A stretch of DNA of 64,000 bases from Streptomyces sp. SAJ15. GTDB lineage: Bacteria; Actinomycetota; Actinomycetes; Streptomycetales; Streptomycetaceae. A program made the position numbers and the translations under genes. Location: the NCBI RefSeq assembly GCF_007595705.1, contig NZ_NISY01000001.1, positions 682,001-746,000 on the forward strand, in the 5' to 3' direction. Shown here in pieces: positions 24,418-35,400 of the stretch. The notes beneath the pieces were generated by a model. The model had not been told where the DNA came from and made no database searches. It saw only the letters and a program-made list of their open reading frames with translations. Position 1 is the first letter of the stretch. Each line of letters starts with the position of its first letter.

Positions 24418-27400
24418 CTACAACGCTTCCTTGCGGGTGAGGTGGGAGAAGGACAGCCAGCCGGGCAGCACCGGCAGCCAGAAGGTCATGAGCCGGAACA
24501 GGAACACCGCCGGCGTCGCCGTCTCGTAGGGGAGCCCGGCGAAGGTCAGACCGGTGATCAGCGCGGCCTCGACCGCGCCGACGCCGCCGGGGGTGGGCGC
24601 CGCCGACCCCAGGGCGTTGCCCGCGAGGAAGACGACCGCGATGCTGGCGTAGCTCAGCTCGCCGCCGAACGCCCGGACCGAGGCGTCCAGGCACATCACG
24701 AACGCGGCCGTCAGCAGCAGCATCCCGCCGATGCCGGCGAAGAGCTTCTGCGGGCGCTGGAGCACGTCCAGCATGCGCGGCACGACGCCGGCGAACAGCG
24801 ACCGCACCCGGGTGGCGACGAACTTCCGCAGTGCCGGGATCGCGGTCACCACCAGCGCCAGCACCGCGGCCGTCAGCAGCCCGGCGATCACCGTGCGGGA
24901 CGGGGAGAGCGCCGGGGTGCGCTCGGTGCCGGTGATGTAGCCGAAGGTCATCAGCAGGATGATGTGGCTGGCCAGGCCGAACAGCTGCGAGGCGCCGACG
25001 CTGGCCACCGCCAGCCCCGGCCGCACCCCGGCCCGCTGGAGGAAGCGGGCGTTGAGCGCCACGCCGCCCACCGCGGCCGGCGCCACCAGCTTGGCGAACG
25101 AGGCGGCGACCTGCGCCAGCACGGTGCGCCAGAAGGGCACCTTCTCCGGGACGAAGCCGAGCAGGCTGATCGCGGCGGCCACATAGGTGAGCGCGGAGAA
25201 GAGCAGCGCGATCACCACCCAGATGTAGTTGGCGCCGCCGACCACGGTGCCCAGCTGGATGTGGGTGAACTGGGACAGCAGGAAGTACGCGGCGAAGGCG
25301 CCGGCCACGAAGCTGACCAGGGTGCGCGGCTTGATGCGCTCCAGCCGTACCGGCTCTATGGGCGCCTGCGGACGGATCAGCAGCACCTGCTGCCGGATCT
25401 GGGAGAGCAGGTCCTCCTCGCGCGCCTCCTCCAGCGCCTCGTCTATGGCCCGCTTCTGGGCCTGCTGCTCGGCCTTCTCGGCCTGCCGCTCCGCCTTGAG
25501 CGCCTTGCGGTCCGCCTTCTCGGTCCGCTCCGCCCGCTCGGCTCGCCCGGCGCCCTCGGCCGCCTCGGCCTGCTCGGCGCGAGCCGCCTTCTCCACGCGG
25601 TCGGCCTTCTCGGCCTCTCTGGCCTCCTTGGCCGCGCGTGAGGCCTCCAGCACCGCCTCGCGCTCGCGCTCGGCGCGCTCCCGCGCGAGCTGCCGCAGCG
25701 TCGCGCGGGTGGAGCGGTTGAGCGCCAGCGGCTGGAGAAGCGGCAGGCTGTCGGCGACGGTGTCCGGGCCGAGCACGGCGACCGCGGCGGCCACCGAGCG
25801 CTCGGCGCCGACCCGCAGCCCGAGCGTGGTCAGCAGTTGCGCGATGTCCATGCGCAGCACCAGGTCGCCCGCCGCGATCTCGCCGCCCCGCAGGTCGGTG
25901 AGCATCACCGTGCCGGAACGATCCACCATCAGGGCTTCCCCGTCGAGCCTGCGGTGCGCGATGCGCCGCGAGTGCAGCGCCCTGACCTGGTGCCAGGCGC
26001 CGGCCAGCAGCTCGTCGGTGACCGCCTCGTCGGGCAGCGAGTTCAGGGGGCGCCCGCCGGTGTGCTCGTACACCAGCATGACGGCGTCAGGGCCCAGCTC
26101 GGAGGTGGCGATCAGCTTGGGCGCGTTGGCCCCGGCGGCGATGGCCGCGTACGCCAGCAGCGCCTCCTGTTCGAGCGCCTCGCGCAGCGACTGGAGTCCG
26201 CGCGGCTGGGTGATGCTGCGCAGCGCCAGCCGCTGCCACACCCGCCAGAAGAAGCCCTTCGCCTGCTGCTCGCGGTCGACGACGGTGACGTCGAGCGGCG
26301 GGCCGTCCTCCAGGGTGACGAGGTAGCGGCGGCCGCGCTCGGGGGGCGGCACATGGTTGGCGGCGGCCGGCTGGCCGGTGCCCGCCCGTGCTCCGCCGGT
26401 CTGTTCGTCGGCCTGGCCGGCCGGGGGTTGGACGTCCTCCGCGCGGGCCGCGCTGACCGGGTTGAAGCCGACCCGCCGCAGCCCGGCCAGCAGGTGCTGG
26501 CCGGTGGGGCGCACATTGGGCGAGCCGACGGCGTAGAGCGTGCCGAAGGCCACCGTCCAGCCGATGAGGACGGTGATGATGATGGAGAACGGGGTGGTGT
26601 AGCCGCCGACCAGGACGGCGAACGCGTCCAGCAGCAGGACGCACCACATGGCGACGCGCCAGCGTGGCCTGCGGGCCATGCCGACCGCGGTCATATAGGC
26701 GATGACCGGCGCCAGATAGCCGTGCACCGGGTCGCTGAGGGTGCCGCCCGGCGACTGCTGGGTGAGCGCCTCACGGATCGACTGCGGGGCGCCCTCGGCC
26801 ACCCACAGGTCGGTGGCGAGCGAGACGCCGTGCGCGAGCACGGCGGCCAGCACCCCGTCCGCGATGCGCAGCCCGTCCCGTTTGATCAGCCGCTCGATGG
26901 CGAAGGCCACCGGCAGAATGAGCACCGCCACGCTGGCCGAGAAGCCGGCGAAGTCGATCAGCAGCCGGGGCGCGTCGTCGGTGCTCTGGCCGATGTCCTG
27001 TTCCAGGCCCTGGGTGGTCCGGTGGGCGAAGGCGGCGATGGCCAGGACGGCCGCGATGCCGAGGATGCCGAGCAGTAGCCGGAGCAGGTCGGAGGGGCGG
27101 TGCACCCGCGCGGGCAGCAGCGGCTCGTCCCCGGAGACCCGGTCCACACCGGGCGGCTCGGGTCCGTCGCCGCTCCTGCCCGCCCCGGAGGAACGGTCCG
27201 CGCCGGGGGCGGGGTCCGCCTCGGGCGGGTCCGCCGCGGCGGTCGGGCGCCGCGCGGGGGACGAGGAGCCGGCACCCGCGGGGTGGTCGGCACGGGACGA
27301 CCGGTCGGGGCCGGACGGTCGCTCGGGGCCGGACGATCGGTCCGGGTGGGACGGTCGGTCCGGGTCGGCCGGTCGGTTGGCGGGGGACGACGGGCCGGCG

Positions 27401-27612
27401 CCCGTGGGGCGGTCGGCGCCTGCGTCGGGTGCGCCGTGCGAGCGGTCCGCGTCCCCGGTGGAGGGCCGCTGTTCGCCCGCGCCGGGGAGGCGCGGAGCCA
27501 GCGCCTCGGCCGGTTTCCGGGTGTCGGAGCGCGGCAGCGCGTCAGGGGCGCGGGCCTCCTCCGGAGGCTGCGCACCCTGTTGCTCGGCCGTCTCTTCTCG
27601 ATCTCGTATCAC
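24418..27612 (-). CDS. Flippase-domain membrane protein fused to a pseudokinase-like region
   Basis: The 1064-residue protein has four parts. Residues 1-170 are a disordered Pro/Asp/Arg-rich region with GPDRSS/GPERPS repeats. Residues 175-385 hold about six membrane helices. Residues about 430-640 resemble a kinase: an upstream PKLIATSELGPDAVMLVYEH hinge, the catalytic-loop position IAHRRLDGEALMVD and the metal-site position TDL. Usual HRD and DFG residues are replaced, so catalysis is unlikely. Residues 645-745 are a charged coiled-coil-like Ala/Glu/Lys/Arg helix. Residues 765-1064 are a lysylphosphatidylglycerol synthase-type flippase domain (LPG_synthase_TM). The GTG at 27612 has no clear ribosome-binding site. 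Lipid export coupled to sensing is a guess. Confidence 0.8.
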   Translation of the reverse strand: MIRDREETAEQQGAQPPEEARAPDALPRSDTRKPAEALAPRLPGAGEQRPSTGDADRSHGAPDAGADRPTGAGPSSPANRPADPDRPSHPDRSSGPERPSGPDRSSRADHPAGAGSSSPARRPTAAADPPEADPAPGADRSSGAGRSGDGPEPPGVDRVSGDEPLLPARVHRPSDLLRLLLGILGIAAVLAIAAFAHRTTQGLEQDIGQSTDDAPRLLIDFAGFSASVAVLILPVAFAIERLIKRDGLRIADGVLAAVLAHGVSLATDLWVAEGAPQSIREALTQQSPGGTLSDPVHGYLAPVIAYMTAVGMARRPRWRVAMWCVLLLDAFAVLVGGYTTPFSIIITVLIGWTVAFGTLYAVGSPNVRPTGQHLLAGLRRVGFNPVSAARAEDVQPPAGQADEQTGGARAGTGQPAAANHVPPPERGRRYLVTLEDGPPLDVTVVDREQQAKGFFWRVWQRLALRSITQPRGLQSLREALEQEALLAYAAIAAGANAPKLIATSELGPDAVMLVYEHTGGRPLNSLPDEAVTDELLAGAWHQVRALHSRRIAHRRLDGEALMVDRSGTVMLTDLRGGEIAAGDLVLRMDIAQLLTTLGLRVGAERSVAAAVAVLGPDTVADSLPLLQPLALNRSTRATLRQLARERAEREREAVLEASRAAKEAREAEKADRVEKAARAEQAEAAEGAGRAERAERTEKADRKALKAERQAEKAEQQAQKRAIDEALEEAREEDLLSQIRQQVLLIRPQAPIEPVRLERIKPRTLVSFVAGAFAAYFLLSQFTHIQLGTVVGGANYIWVVIALLFSALTYVAAAISLLGFVPEKVPFWRTVLAQVAASFAKLVAPAAVGGVALNARFLQRAGVRPGLAVASVGASQLFGLASHIILLMTFGYITGTERTPALSPSRTVIAGLLTAAVLALVVTAIPALRKFVATRVRSLFAGVVPRMLDVLQRPQKLFAGIGGMLLLTAAFVMCLDASVRAFGGELSYASIAVVFLAGNALGSAAPTPGGVGAVEAALITGLTFAGLPYETATPAVFLFRLMTFWLPVLPGWLSFSHLTRKEAL

Positions 27613-27785
27613 CAGTCACCGCCCGGAAGATGGTGGCACGCCCGGGCTGCGGAGGTGGGCATCAGGGTGCATTTCGGGGGCGTGAAATTCGGATCGTACG
27701 CCCTGTGGTCGGATGGCGCACGTACGGTGACGGCTTGGGGCCGGTGTCGCCTGTGGTGTCGGTGGGGTGCGGCAGGATGGTTCGG

Positions 27786-28316
27786 ATGAGTCCGCAGAGC
27801 AACGACCGGAGTCCGAAGAGCAGGGGCCGGAGGGGTCCGCGGGACGAGACGCGGAGCCGGCCGCGGAACGAGCGGCGGGAGCGACCCGCCGGCGACCGGC
27901 CCGTCCGCGCCGACGAGCCGCCCGGCGGGGAGCTGCCCGAGTACGCGGAGCGGGTGCTGGAGGTCGTCGAGCTGATCCCGCCCGGGCGGGTGATGACCTA
28001 CGGCGACATCGCCGAGTGGCTGGAGGAGGGCGGCCCGCGCCAGGTCGGCCGCGTGCTGGCGCTCTACGGGGGCGCCGTCCCCTGGTGGCGTGTGATCCGC
28101 GCGGACGGCACCCTGCTGCCCGGCCATGAGCTCCGCGCCCTCGCCCACTACCGCGAGGAGGGCACCCCGCTGCGCGGACCGGCCCGCTCCGCCGAAGGCC
28201 ACCTGCCGCGCGTGGACCTCGCCCGGGCGCGCTGGGACGGGGCGTCCGACACGGACCGCCGGCACCAGGGGCGCGACGGGCTCGACGGGCACCACGGAGA
28301 CATCCCTCACACCTGA
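27786..28316 (+). CDS. Alkyltransferase-like (MGMT-type) DNA repair protein
   Basis: The 176-residue protein has a basic disordered N-terminus (RSRPRNERRERPAG) and then an MGMT-like DNA-binding domain. EYAERVLEVVELIPPGRVMT is followed by YGDIA and a helix-turn-helix. The active-site loop reads VPWWRVI (about residue 98), where true O6-alkylguanine transferases have PCHRV. Trp for Cys is the mark of alkyltransferase-like proteins, which bind alkylated guanine and flag it for nucleotide excision repair instead of repairing it. ATG 27786 has CAGGA upstream; an ATG nine bases earlier is possible. It opens the DNA-repair block. Confidence 0.88.
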   Translation: MSPQSNDRSPKSRGRRGPRDETRSRPRNERRERPAGDRPVRADEPPGGELPEYAERVLEVVELIPPGRVMTYGDIAEWLEEGGPRQVGRVLALYGGAVPWWRVIRADGTLLPGHELRALAHYREEGTPLRGPARSAEGHLPRVDLARARWDGASDTDRRHQGRDGLDGHHGDIPHT

Positions 28317-28729
28317 CACCTTCCGCGAGCGGGCCCACCCATGCGCGCCGGGCGCGATCCGGGCGCCGAGGACCGGCGGTCGAGCGGACGCGGCCGGGAC
28401 GGGCGGGGGCTTTCGGACGCGGTCGGCGGAGGGGCCGCCGGCACCCACGAGCGGCTGGAGGCTCCCGTTCCCACCACTTCGGACGCGCGGGACGCCTCCG
28501 CCGGGGCGCGGGAGGACACCGTCCGTACGTCGGGAGGCGTATGCGCGAGGCGCCTTCCCTGGCGTAGCGTCGGGGGCGACCTCCGCCGCTCGCGGCGCGC
28601 CAGGCGCCCACGGCACACCGGCCCCCGTCACCGCCCGGCCACCTCCCGGCGCGCGGGTGCCGTGCGCCCCGTACGGCAGGCGGGTCCGCCCGACCACACC
28701 CAGCACACCCACCAGGACCGGCGATCCAC
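28317..28729. other. Gene-free gap before adnA
   Basis: I see no convincing gene here. A TAGCGT (28563-28568) preceded by a GC-rich stretch could be the -10 region of the adnA promoter and would give a leader of about 160 nt. Confidence 0.4.
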
Positions 28730-31700
28730 GTGAGCTCCTCCTCCTCGTCCCTCGCGGGGCAGCGACAACCGCGGCAGACGCGGCAGCCGCGTCCGTCGTC
28801 CGCGCGATCGCGATCCATGGGGCAGCCGCGCGGGGGAGAGCCTTCCCAGGGACCGTACCGCTTGGTGCGCACCCCACCGGAGCCGGTGACTCCTCCTGTC
28901 CTGGACGCCCGACAGCGCTCCGTGGTTGAGCACACCCGAGGGCCGCTGCTGGTGCTGGCGGGGCCGGGCACCGGCAAGACGACCACGCTGGTGGAGGCCG
29001 TGGCGGCGCGCGTCGCGCGGGGCGTGGACCCGGAGCGGGTCCTGGTGCTCACCTTCAGCCGGAAGGCGGCGGTGGAGCTGCGGGACCGGATGGCGGCGCG
29101 CCTGGGGGGCGCACACGCACCCCAGGCCACGACTTTTCACTCCTATTGCTATGCACTGGTCCGCGCCCACCAGGACGCCGACCTCTTCGCCGATCCGCTG
29201 CGGCTGCTGTCCGGACCGGAGCAGGACGTCGTCGTCCGCGAGCTGCTCGCCGGCCAGACCGAGCTGGAGCGCGAGGGGCGCGCCGCGGTCCGTTGGCCGG
29301 ACGAGCTGCGCGCCTGCCTGACCACCCGCGGCTTCGCCGACGAGGTCCGCGCGGTGCTCGCGCGCAGCCGCGAACTGGGGCTCGGCCCCGACGCGCTGGA
29401 CGCCTTCGCCGCCCGCACCGGACGGCCGGACTGGCGCGCCGCGGCGGCCTTCCTCGCCGAGTACCTCGACGTGCTGGACGCCCAGGGGGTGCTCGACTAC
29501 GCCGAACTCGTGCACCGCGCGGTGCTGCTGGCCGAGCGCCCCGAGGTCGCCGGCCGGCTGGCCGGCCGCTACGACGCGGTCTTCGTGGACGAGTACCAGG
29601 ACACGGACGCGGCCCAGACACGGCTGCTGCGGGCGCTGGCGGGCGGTGGCCGCACCCTCGTCGCCTTCGGCGACCCCGACCAGTCGATCTACGCCTTCCG
29701 CGGTGCCGACCTGAACGGCATCCTCGACTTCCCGCACTCCTTCCAGCGCGCCGACGGGGACCCGGCCCCGGTCGAGGTGCTCGGCACCAGCCGCCGCTCC
29801 GGCGCGGCGCTCCTGGCCGCCACCCGGCTCATCGCCCGCCGGATGCCCCTCACCCGCCTCCCGGCGGACGCGGTGCGGGCCCACCGGGAGCTGACGGCCG
29901 AGCGCCCCGGGGGCCACGTCGAGGTGTACACGTACCCGACGGCAGGCGCCGAGCTCGACAACATCGCCGACGTGCTCCGCCGCGCCCACCTCGAAGACGG
30001 CCTGCCCTGGAGCGAGATGGCCGTCCTGGTCCGCGCGGGCGCCCGTTCCCTGCCCGCCCTCCGCCGCGCCCTCACCGCCGCCGGCGTCCCCGTCGACATC
30101 GACGGCGACGACATCCCGCTTCGCCACGAACCCGCCGTGGCCCCCCTGCTGACCGCCCTCCGCGCCGCCGCGACCGCCGCCCTGACCGACACCCCCACGG
30201 GCGCCCCCTCGCGCGAGGGGGGCGTCGGGCGGGCGGACGAATCCCCCGCGTCGGAGGCGCGGACCCCCGCCCACAGCGGTGAGGACACCCACGACCCCGC
30301 CCCGGGAGGCGACGACGCCCCCAGGGCGCGGGCCGCTTCCGCCGGCGACGAGCAGATCGACGACCCCGCGCCGGGAGACGTCTGGCTCGGCACCGAGACC
30401 GCCCTGACCCTCCTCGCCTCGCCCCTCGCCGGTATGGACGCCACCGACCTGCGCCGGTTGGGCCGGGCGCTGCGGGAGGAGGCGCGGGCCGCGGGCCAGG
30501 CCGTGCCGCCGCCGTCGGACGAGCTGTTGGCGCAGGCGCTCGCGGAGCCGGAGCGCCTGGTCGCGCACGACTCCGCGTACGCGCGCGGCGCACGGCAGCT
30601 GGGGGAGCTGCTGCGCACGGCGCGACAGCTGCTGGCCGCCGGCGGGACCGCCGAAGAGGCCCTGTGGACGCTGTGGGACGGCACGTCCTGGCCGGGCCGG
30701 CTGGAGCGGGCCGCCCGCCGGGGCGGGGCCGCGGGGCGCAACGCCGACCGCGACCTCGACGCGGTGTGCGCGCTGTTCGAAACCGCCGCCCGCGCGGAGC
30801 AGCGCAGCGGCGGCCGGGGCGCGCTCAACTTCCTCGAAGAGCTCGACGCGCAGGACATCGCCGCCGACACGCTCACCCGCCGCGCGGTGCGCCCCGACGC
30901 CGTGCGGCTGATGACCGCGCACCGTTCCAAGGGCCTGGAGTGGCGGCTGGTGGTGGTCGCGGGCGTGCAGGAGGGCCTATGGCCGGACCTGCGGCGGCGC
31001 GGATCGCTGCTGGAGGCCGACCGGATCGGGCGGGACGGTCTGGCCGAACCGCTCTCCCAGGGAGCGCTGCTGGCCGAGGAACGGCGGCTCTTCTACGTGG
31101 CGGCGACCCGCGCGAAGCAGCGCCTGGTGGTCACCGCCGTGAAGGCGGCCGCGGAGGACGGGGACCAGCCGTCCCGGTTCCTGGGCGAGTTGGGCGTGGA
31201 GGCGGTCGACGTCACCCACCGGCCGCGCCGCCCGCTGTCGGTGGCCGCGCTCGTGGCCGAACTGCGGGCGACCACCGTGGACCCCGAGGCGTCGGAGGCG
31301 CTGCGCGACGCCGCGGCGCTCCGGCTGGCCCGGCTGGCGGCGCTGCGCGACGACGAGGGGCAGCCGCTGGTGCCGGCGGCCCACCCGTACCGCTGGTGGG
31401 GCCTGGAGGAGCCGACGCGCAGCGCGGTGCCGCTGCGCGACCCCGAGCGGCCGGTGGCGCTGTCCGGCAGCGCCCTCGACCAGCTGGTGAACACCTGCTC
31501 CCTGCAGTGGTTCCTGGGCCGCGAGGTGAAGGCGGACGCGCCGGCCACCGCCGCCCAGGGCTTCGGCAACGTGGTGCACGTGCTGGCCGACGAGGTGGCC
31601 TCCGGGCAGACCCCGGCCGACCTTTCCGTGCTGATGGAGCGGCTGGACTCGGTATGGGACGCGCTCGCCTTCGACGCGCCCTGGAAGTCGCGGCAGGAGA

Positions 31701-32395
31701 AGGAGAACGCGCGGGCCGCCCTGGAGCGCTTCCTGCACTGGCACGTGATGGAGCGCGGCGGCCGCGTCCCCGTCGCCACCGAGCACGGTTTCGACGTCAC
31801 CCTGGAGGCCGACGACTACAAGGTGCGCATCCGCGGCAGCATGGACCGTGTCGAGACCGACCGCGCGGGACGCGCGTACGTCGTCGACTTCAAGACCGGC
31901 AAGCAGCCCGTCGCGCGCGACGCGGTCGCCCGCCACCCCCAGCTGGCCGTCTACCAGCTCGCCGTGCGGGAGGGCGCCGTCGACGGCCTCTTCTCGGGCG
32001 ACAAGGCCGACGGGGACCGCGCGGACGGAGCGGACGGAGCGGGCGGCGGCGGGGACGGCGGGGTCCGCCCGGAGGGCACGGTCCGCGCGGAGGACGGGGT
32101 CCGCGCGGGGGACGCGGACCGCGCGGAGGACACGGGCGCGACCAGGCCGGAGCCGGGCGGCGCCGAGCTCGTCCAGCTGCGCCAGGGGGCCGCCAAGAGG
32201 GACGGCGGGGAGGGCCTGCCCAAGGTGCAGGCCCAGGAGCCGCTGGCCGGAGAGTGGGTCGGCGAGCTCCTCGCCACGGCCGCCGGCCGCGTGCTGGACG
32301 AGCGCTTCGCCCCCAGCACCGGCGACCACTGCGCCCGCTGCGCCTTCCGGGCCTCGTGCAGCGCCCAGCCGGAGGGCCGGCACATCGTGGAGTGA
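28730..32395 (+). CDS. adnA: AdnA-type helicase-nuclease subunit
   Basis: The 1221-residue UvrD/Rep superfamily 1 protein has Walker A LAGPGTGKTTT (about 77-87), TFSRKAA, the DEYQDT Walker B, GDPDQSIYAFRG, and motif TAHRSKGLEW. A C-terminal RecB-type nuclease domain follows with VVDFKTGKQP and LAVYQLAV. Four Cys (NTCSLQW and CARCAFRASC) fit the 4Fe-4S cluster that locks such nuclease domains. With AdnB it forms the actinobacterial heterodimeric end-resection motor for double-strand break repair. Two disordered inserts are unusual: about residues 485-545 and 1085-1145 (repeats of RAEDGVRAGD type). An ATG 29 codons downstream is an alternative start. Confidence 0.9.
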   Translation: MSSSSSSLAGQRQPRQTRQPRPSSARSRSMGQPRGGEPSQGPYRLVRTPPEPVTPPVLDARQRSVVEHTRGPLLVLAGPGTGKTTTLVEAVAARVARGVDPERVLVLTFSRKAAVELRDRMAARLGGAHAPQATTFHSYCYALVRAHQDADLFADPLRLLSGPEQDVVVRELLAGQTELEREGRAAVRWPDELRACLTTRGFADEVRAVLARSRELGLGPDALDAFAARTGRPDWRAAAAFLAEYLDVLDAQGVLDYAELVHRAVLLAERPEVAGRLAGRYDAVFVDEYQDTDAAQTRLLRALAGGGRTLVAFGDPDQSIYAFRGADLNGILDFPHSFQRADGDPAPVEVLGTSRRSGAALLAATRLIARRMPLTRLPADAVRAHRELTAERPGGHVEVYTYPTAGAELDNIADVLRRAHLEDGLPWSEMAVLVRAGARSLPALRRALTAAGVPVDIDGDDIPLRHEPAVAPLLTALRAAATAALTDTPTGAPSREGGVGRADESPASEARTPAHSGEDTHDPAPGGDDAPRARAASAGDEQIDDPAPGDVWLGTETALTLLASPLAGMDATDLRRLGRALREEARAAGQAVPPPSDELLAQALAEPERLVAHDSAYARGARQLGELLRTARQLLAAGGTAEEALWTLWDGTSWPGRLERAARRGGAAGRNADRDLDAVCALFETAARAEQRSGGRGALNFLEELDAQDIAADTLTRRAVRPDAVRLMTAHRSKGLEWRLVVVAGVQEGLWPDLRRRGSLLEADRIGRDGLAEPLSQGALLAEERRLFYVAATRAKQRLVVTAVKAAAEDGDQPSRFLGELGVEAVDVTHRPRRPLSVAALVAELRATTVDPEASEALRDAAALRLARLAALRDDEGQPLVPAAHPYRWWGLEEPTRSAVPLRDPERPVALSGSALDQLVNTCSLQWFLGREVKADAPATAAQGFGNVVHVLADEVASGQTPADLSVLMERLDSVWDALAFDAPWKSRQEKENARAALERFLHWHVMERGGRVPVATEHGFDVTLEADDYKVRIRGSMDRVETDRAGRAYVVDFKTGKQPVARDAVARHPQLAVYQLAVREGAVDGLFSGDKADGDRADGADGAGGGGDGGVRPEGTVRAEDGVRAGDADRAEDTGATRPEPGGAELVQLRQGAAKRDGGEGLPKVQAQEPLAGEWVGELLATAAGRVLDERFAPSTGDHCARCAFRASCSAQPEGRHIVE

Positions 32396-32441
32396 CCGGG
32401 GCCGCCGGACGAAGGTGGTCGGGGATGTCGGAGCCACCCGT

Positions 32442-32447
32442 TAGCCT
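32442..32447 (+). promoter_or_regulatory. -10 element TAGCCT of a likely leaderless adnB promoter
   Basis: TAGCCT ends 6 nt before the GTG at 32454 and there is no Shine-Dalgarno sequence. It lies within the 58-nt gap after adnA, so adnB may have its own promoter in addition to read-through. Confidence 0.5.
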
Positions 32448-32453
32448 CGCAGG

Positions 32454-35400
32454 GTGTCCCCACATCTCAGCGACCCCGAGGAGCTCAAGGAGCTCCTCGG
32501 CATCCCGTTCACCCCGGAGCAGATGGCGTGTATCACCGCGCCGCCCGCTCCGCAGGTGATCGTGGCCGGCGCCGGGTCGGGGAAGACGACGGTGATGGCC
32601 GCCCGCGTGGTCTGGCTGGTGGGCACCGGGCAGGTCGCCCCGGAGCGGGTGCTGGGCCTCACCTTCACCAACAAGGCCGCCGGGGAGCTGGCGGAGCGGG
32701 TGCGCAAGGCCCTGGTCAAGGCGGGCGTGACGGACCCGGACCCAATCGACCCCGACCAGCCGCCGGGGGAGCCGCGGATCTCCACGTACCACGCCTTCGC
32801 CGGGCAGCTCCTCAAGGACCACGGGCTCCGCGTCGGCCTCGAACCCTCCGCGCGGCTGCTCGCCGACGCCACCCGCTTCCAGCTCGCCGCGCGGGTGCTG
32901 CGCACCGCGCCCGGCCCCTACCCGGCGCTCACCCGCCCCTTCGCGGACCTCGTCACCGACCTGCTCGCGCTCGACGCGGAGCTGGCCGAGCACCTGGTCC
33001 CCGCCGAGCGGCTGCGCGCGCACGACACCGAGCTGCTGCGCACCCTGGAGGGCACCAGGCTCAGCAACGCCGACCTACGCAGGGTGCCCGAGGCCGCCCG
33101 CGCCCGGCTCGAGCTGCTCGGTCTGGTCGAGGCGTACCGCGACCAGAAGCGCGCCCGCGACGTGCTGGACTTCGGCGACCAGATCGCGCTGTCGGCGACC
33201 CTGGCCCGCGGCCGCCCGGAGGTCGGCCGGATGCTGCGGGAGGAGTTCGCGGTCGTCCTGCTGGACGAGTACCAGGACACCTCCGTCGCCCAGCGGCTGC
33301 TGCTGTCCGGGCTGTTCGGCGGCGGCACCGGACACGCGGTCACCGCCGTCGGCGATCCGTGCCAGGCCATCTACGGCTGGCGCGGCGCCTCCGTCGCCAA
33401 CCTGGACGACTTCCCCGAGCACTTCCGGCACGCCGACGGCCGGCCGGCCCGGCGCTTCGCGCTCAGCGAGAACCGGCGCAGCGGCGGCCGGCTGCTGTCC
33501 CTCGCCAACGGGCTGGCCGCGCCGCTGCGGGCCATGCACGAGGGGGTCGAGGCGCTGCGCCCGGCCCCGGGCGCCGAGCGGGACGGTGTGGTGCGCTGCG
33601 CCCTGCTGCCCACCCACGCCGAGGAGCTGGCCTGGCTCGCCGACTCGATCGCGCACCTGGTGCGCACCGGGACGGCCCCCGGCGAGATCGCCGTGCTGTG
33701 CCGCACGGCCACCGACTTCGCGCAGATCCAGGGCTTCCTGGTGGAGCGGGACGTGCCGGTGGAGGTGGTCGGCCTCTCCGGTCTGCTGCACCTGCCGGAG
33801 GTCGCCGACCTCGTCGCCGTCTGCGAGGTGCTCCAGGACCCGTCGGCCAACGCCTCCCTGGTCCGGCTGCTCACCGGCCCGCGCTGGCGCATCGGCCCGC
33901 GCGACCTGGCGCTGCTCGGCCGGCGCGCCCGCGCGCTGGTGCGCGACGGCCGCGCCGGCGAGGAGCCGAGCGGGGACGCGGCGCGGGACGCCCAGCGGAG
34001 GCTCGCCGAAGCCGTCGAGGGGGTCGACCCGGCGGAGGTGGTCTCGCTCGCCGACGGGCTCGACACCTTCCTGGGCGACGGCGGCCACGAGGACGGGCTG
34101 CCCTTCTCGGCCGAGGCCCGGGTCCGCTTCGCGCGGCTCGCCGCCGAGCTGCGCGAGCTGCGCCGCTCGCTCGCCGACCCGCTGATGGACGTGCTGCACC
34201 GGGTGCTGGCCGTCACCGGCCTGGAGGTCGAGCTCTCCGCCTCGCCGCACGCCCTCGCCGCCCGCCGCCGCGAGACGCTCGGCAACTTCCTCGACGTCGC
34301 CGCGAACTTCGCCGCCCTGGACGGGGAGACCACCCTGCTGGCCTTCCTGGGCTTCCTGCGCACGGCCGCGCAGTACGAGAAGGGGCTCGACAACGCCCTG
34401 CCCGGCGGGGAGAACACCGTCAAGGTGCTCACCGCGCACAAGTCCAAGGGCCTGGAGTGGGACGTGGTGGCGGTGCCGGGCCTGGTCGCCAAGCAGTTCC
34501 CCAGCGAGCAGGGGCGCGAGTCCTGGACGGCGCACGCCAAGGTGCTGCCGCACGCCCTGCGCGGCGACGCCGCCACACTTCCGGACGTCGACGCCTGGGA
34601 CAGCAAGGGCATATCGGCCTACAAGGAGGCGATGAAGGAGCACCAGCACACCGAGGAGCTGCGGCTGGGCTATGTGACGTTCACCCGCCCCCGCTCCCTG
34701 CTGCTGGGCTCCGGCCACTGGTGGGGCCCCACCCAGAAGCGCCCGCGTGGGCCGTCCGCCTTCCTGGAGGCGCTGCGCGCGCACTGCGAGACGGACCCGG
34801 CCCACGGCGAGGTGGAGGCGTGGGCGGACCGGCCGGGGGACGAGGACGAGAATCCCGCGCTCCGCGCGGACACCGCCGACAGCGCCTGGCCGCTTCCGCT
34901 GGACCCGGACGCCCTGGCCCGCCGCCGCCGTGCCCGCGACATCGTCCTGCGCCACCTGAGGCGACTGGAGGCCGCGGCGCGCGCCGCCCAGGAGAGCGGC
35001 GGGTACGAGGACGACGTGTATGAGGCCGTCGCGGACGGCGCCGCCGCGGATCAGGACGCCGCCGCCCCCGCGCGGGGCCCGGTCGCCCATGACGTCGAGC
35101 ACCCCGCGACCACCTCGGACCCGGACTGGCCGCCGCCACCGGACGACGAGCCCGAGGACGAGCCCTACGGAGGGCCGTTCGGCGACGAGCCCCACGCCGG
35201 CGCCCCCCACGCGGACGCGCCCCACGGTGACCCGTACGGCTCGTATGGCGACGCGTACGGGGGCGCCCCCTATGGCGACGAGCCGCCCGAGGACGACCCG
35301 TACGCCGAGGGGGCGGAGGACCCCGCCGACTGGGACGCCTGGAGCACGGAGCGCCCCGCCCCCGCCGCGGGCGTGCGCCTGCCGGCCCAGGCCGCCCCCG

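Noticed and set aside
28341..28733. A 130-codon frame ending at the adnA start
   Set aside because: The overlap with the adnA GTG looked like coupling, but there is no ribosome-binding site and the sequence is Arg/Gly/Thr filler.
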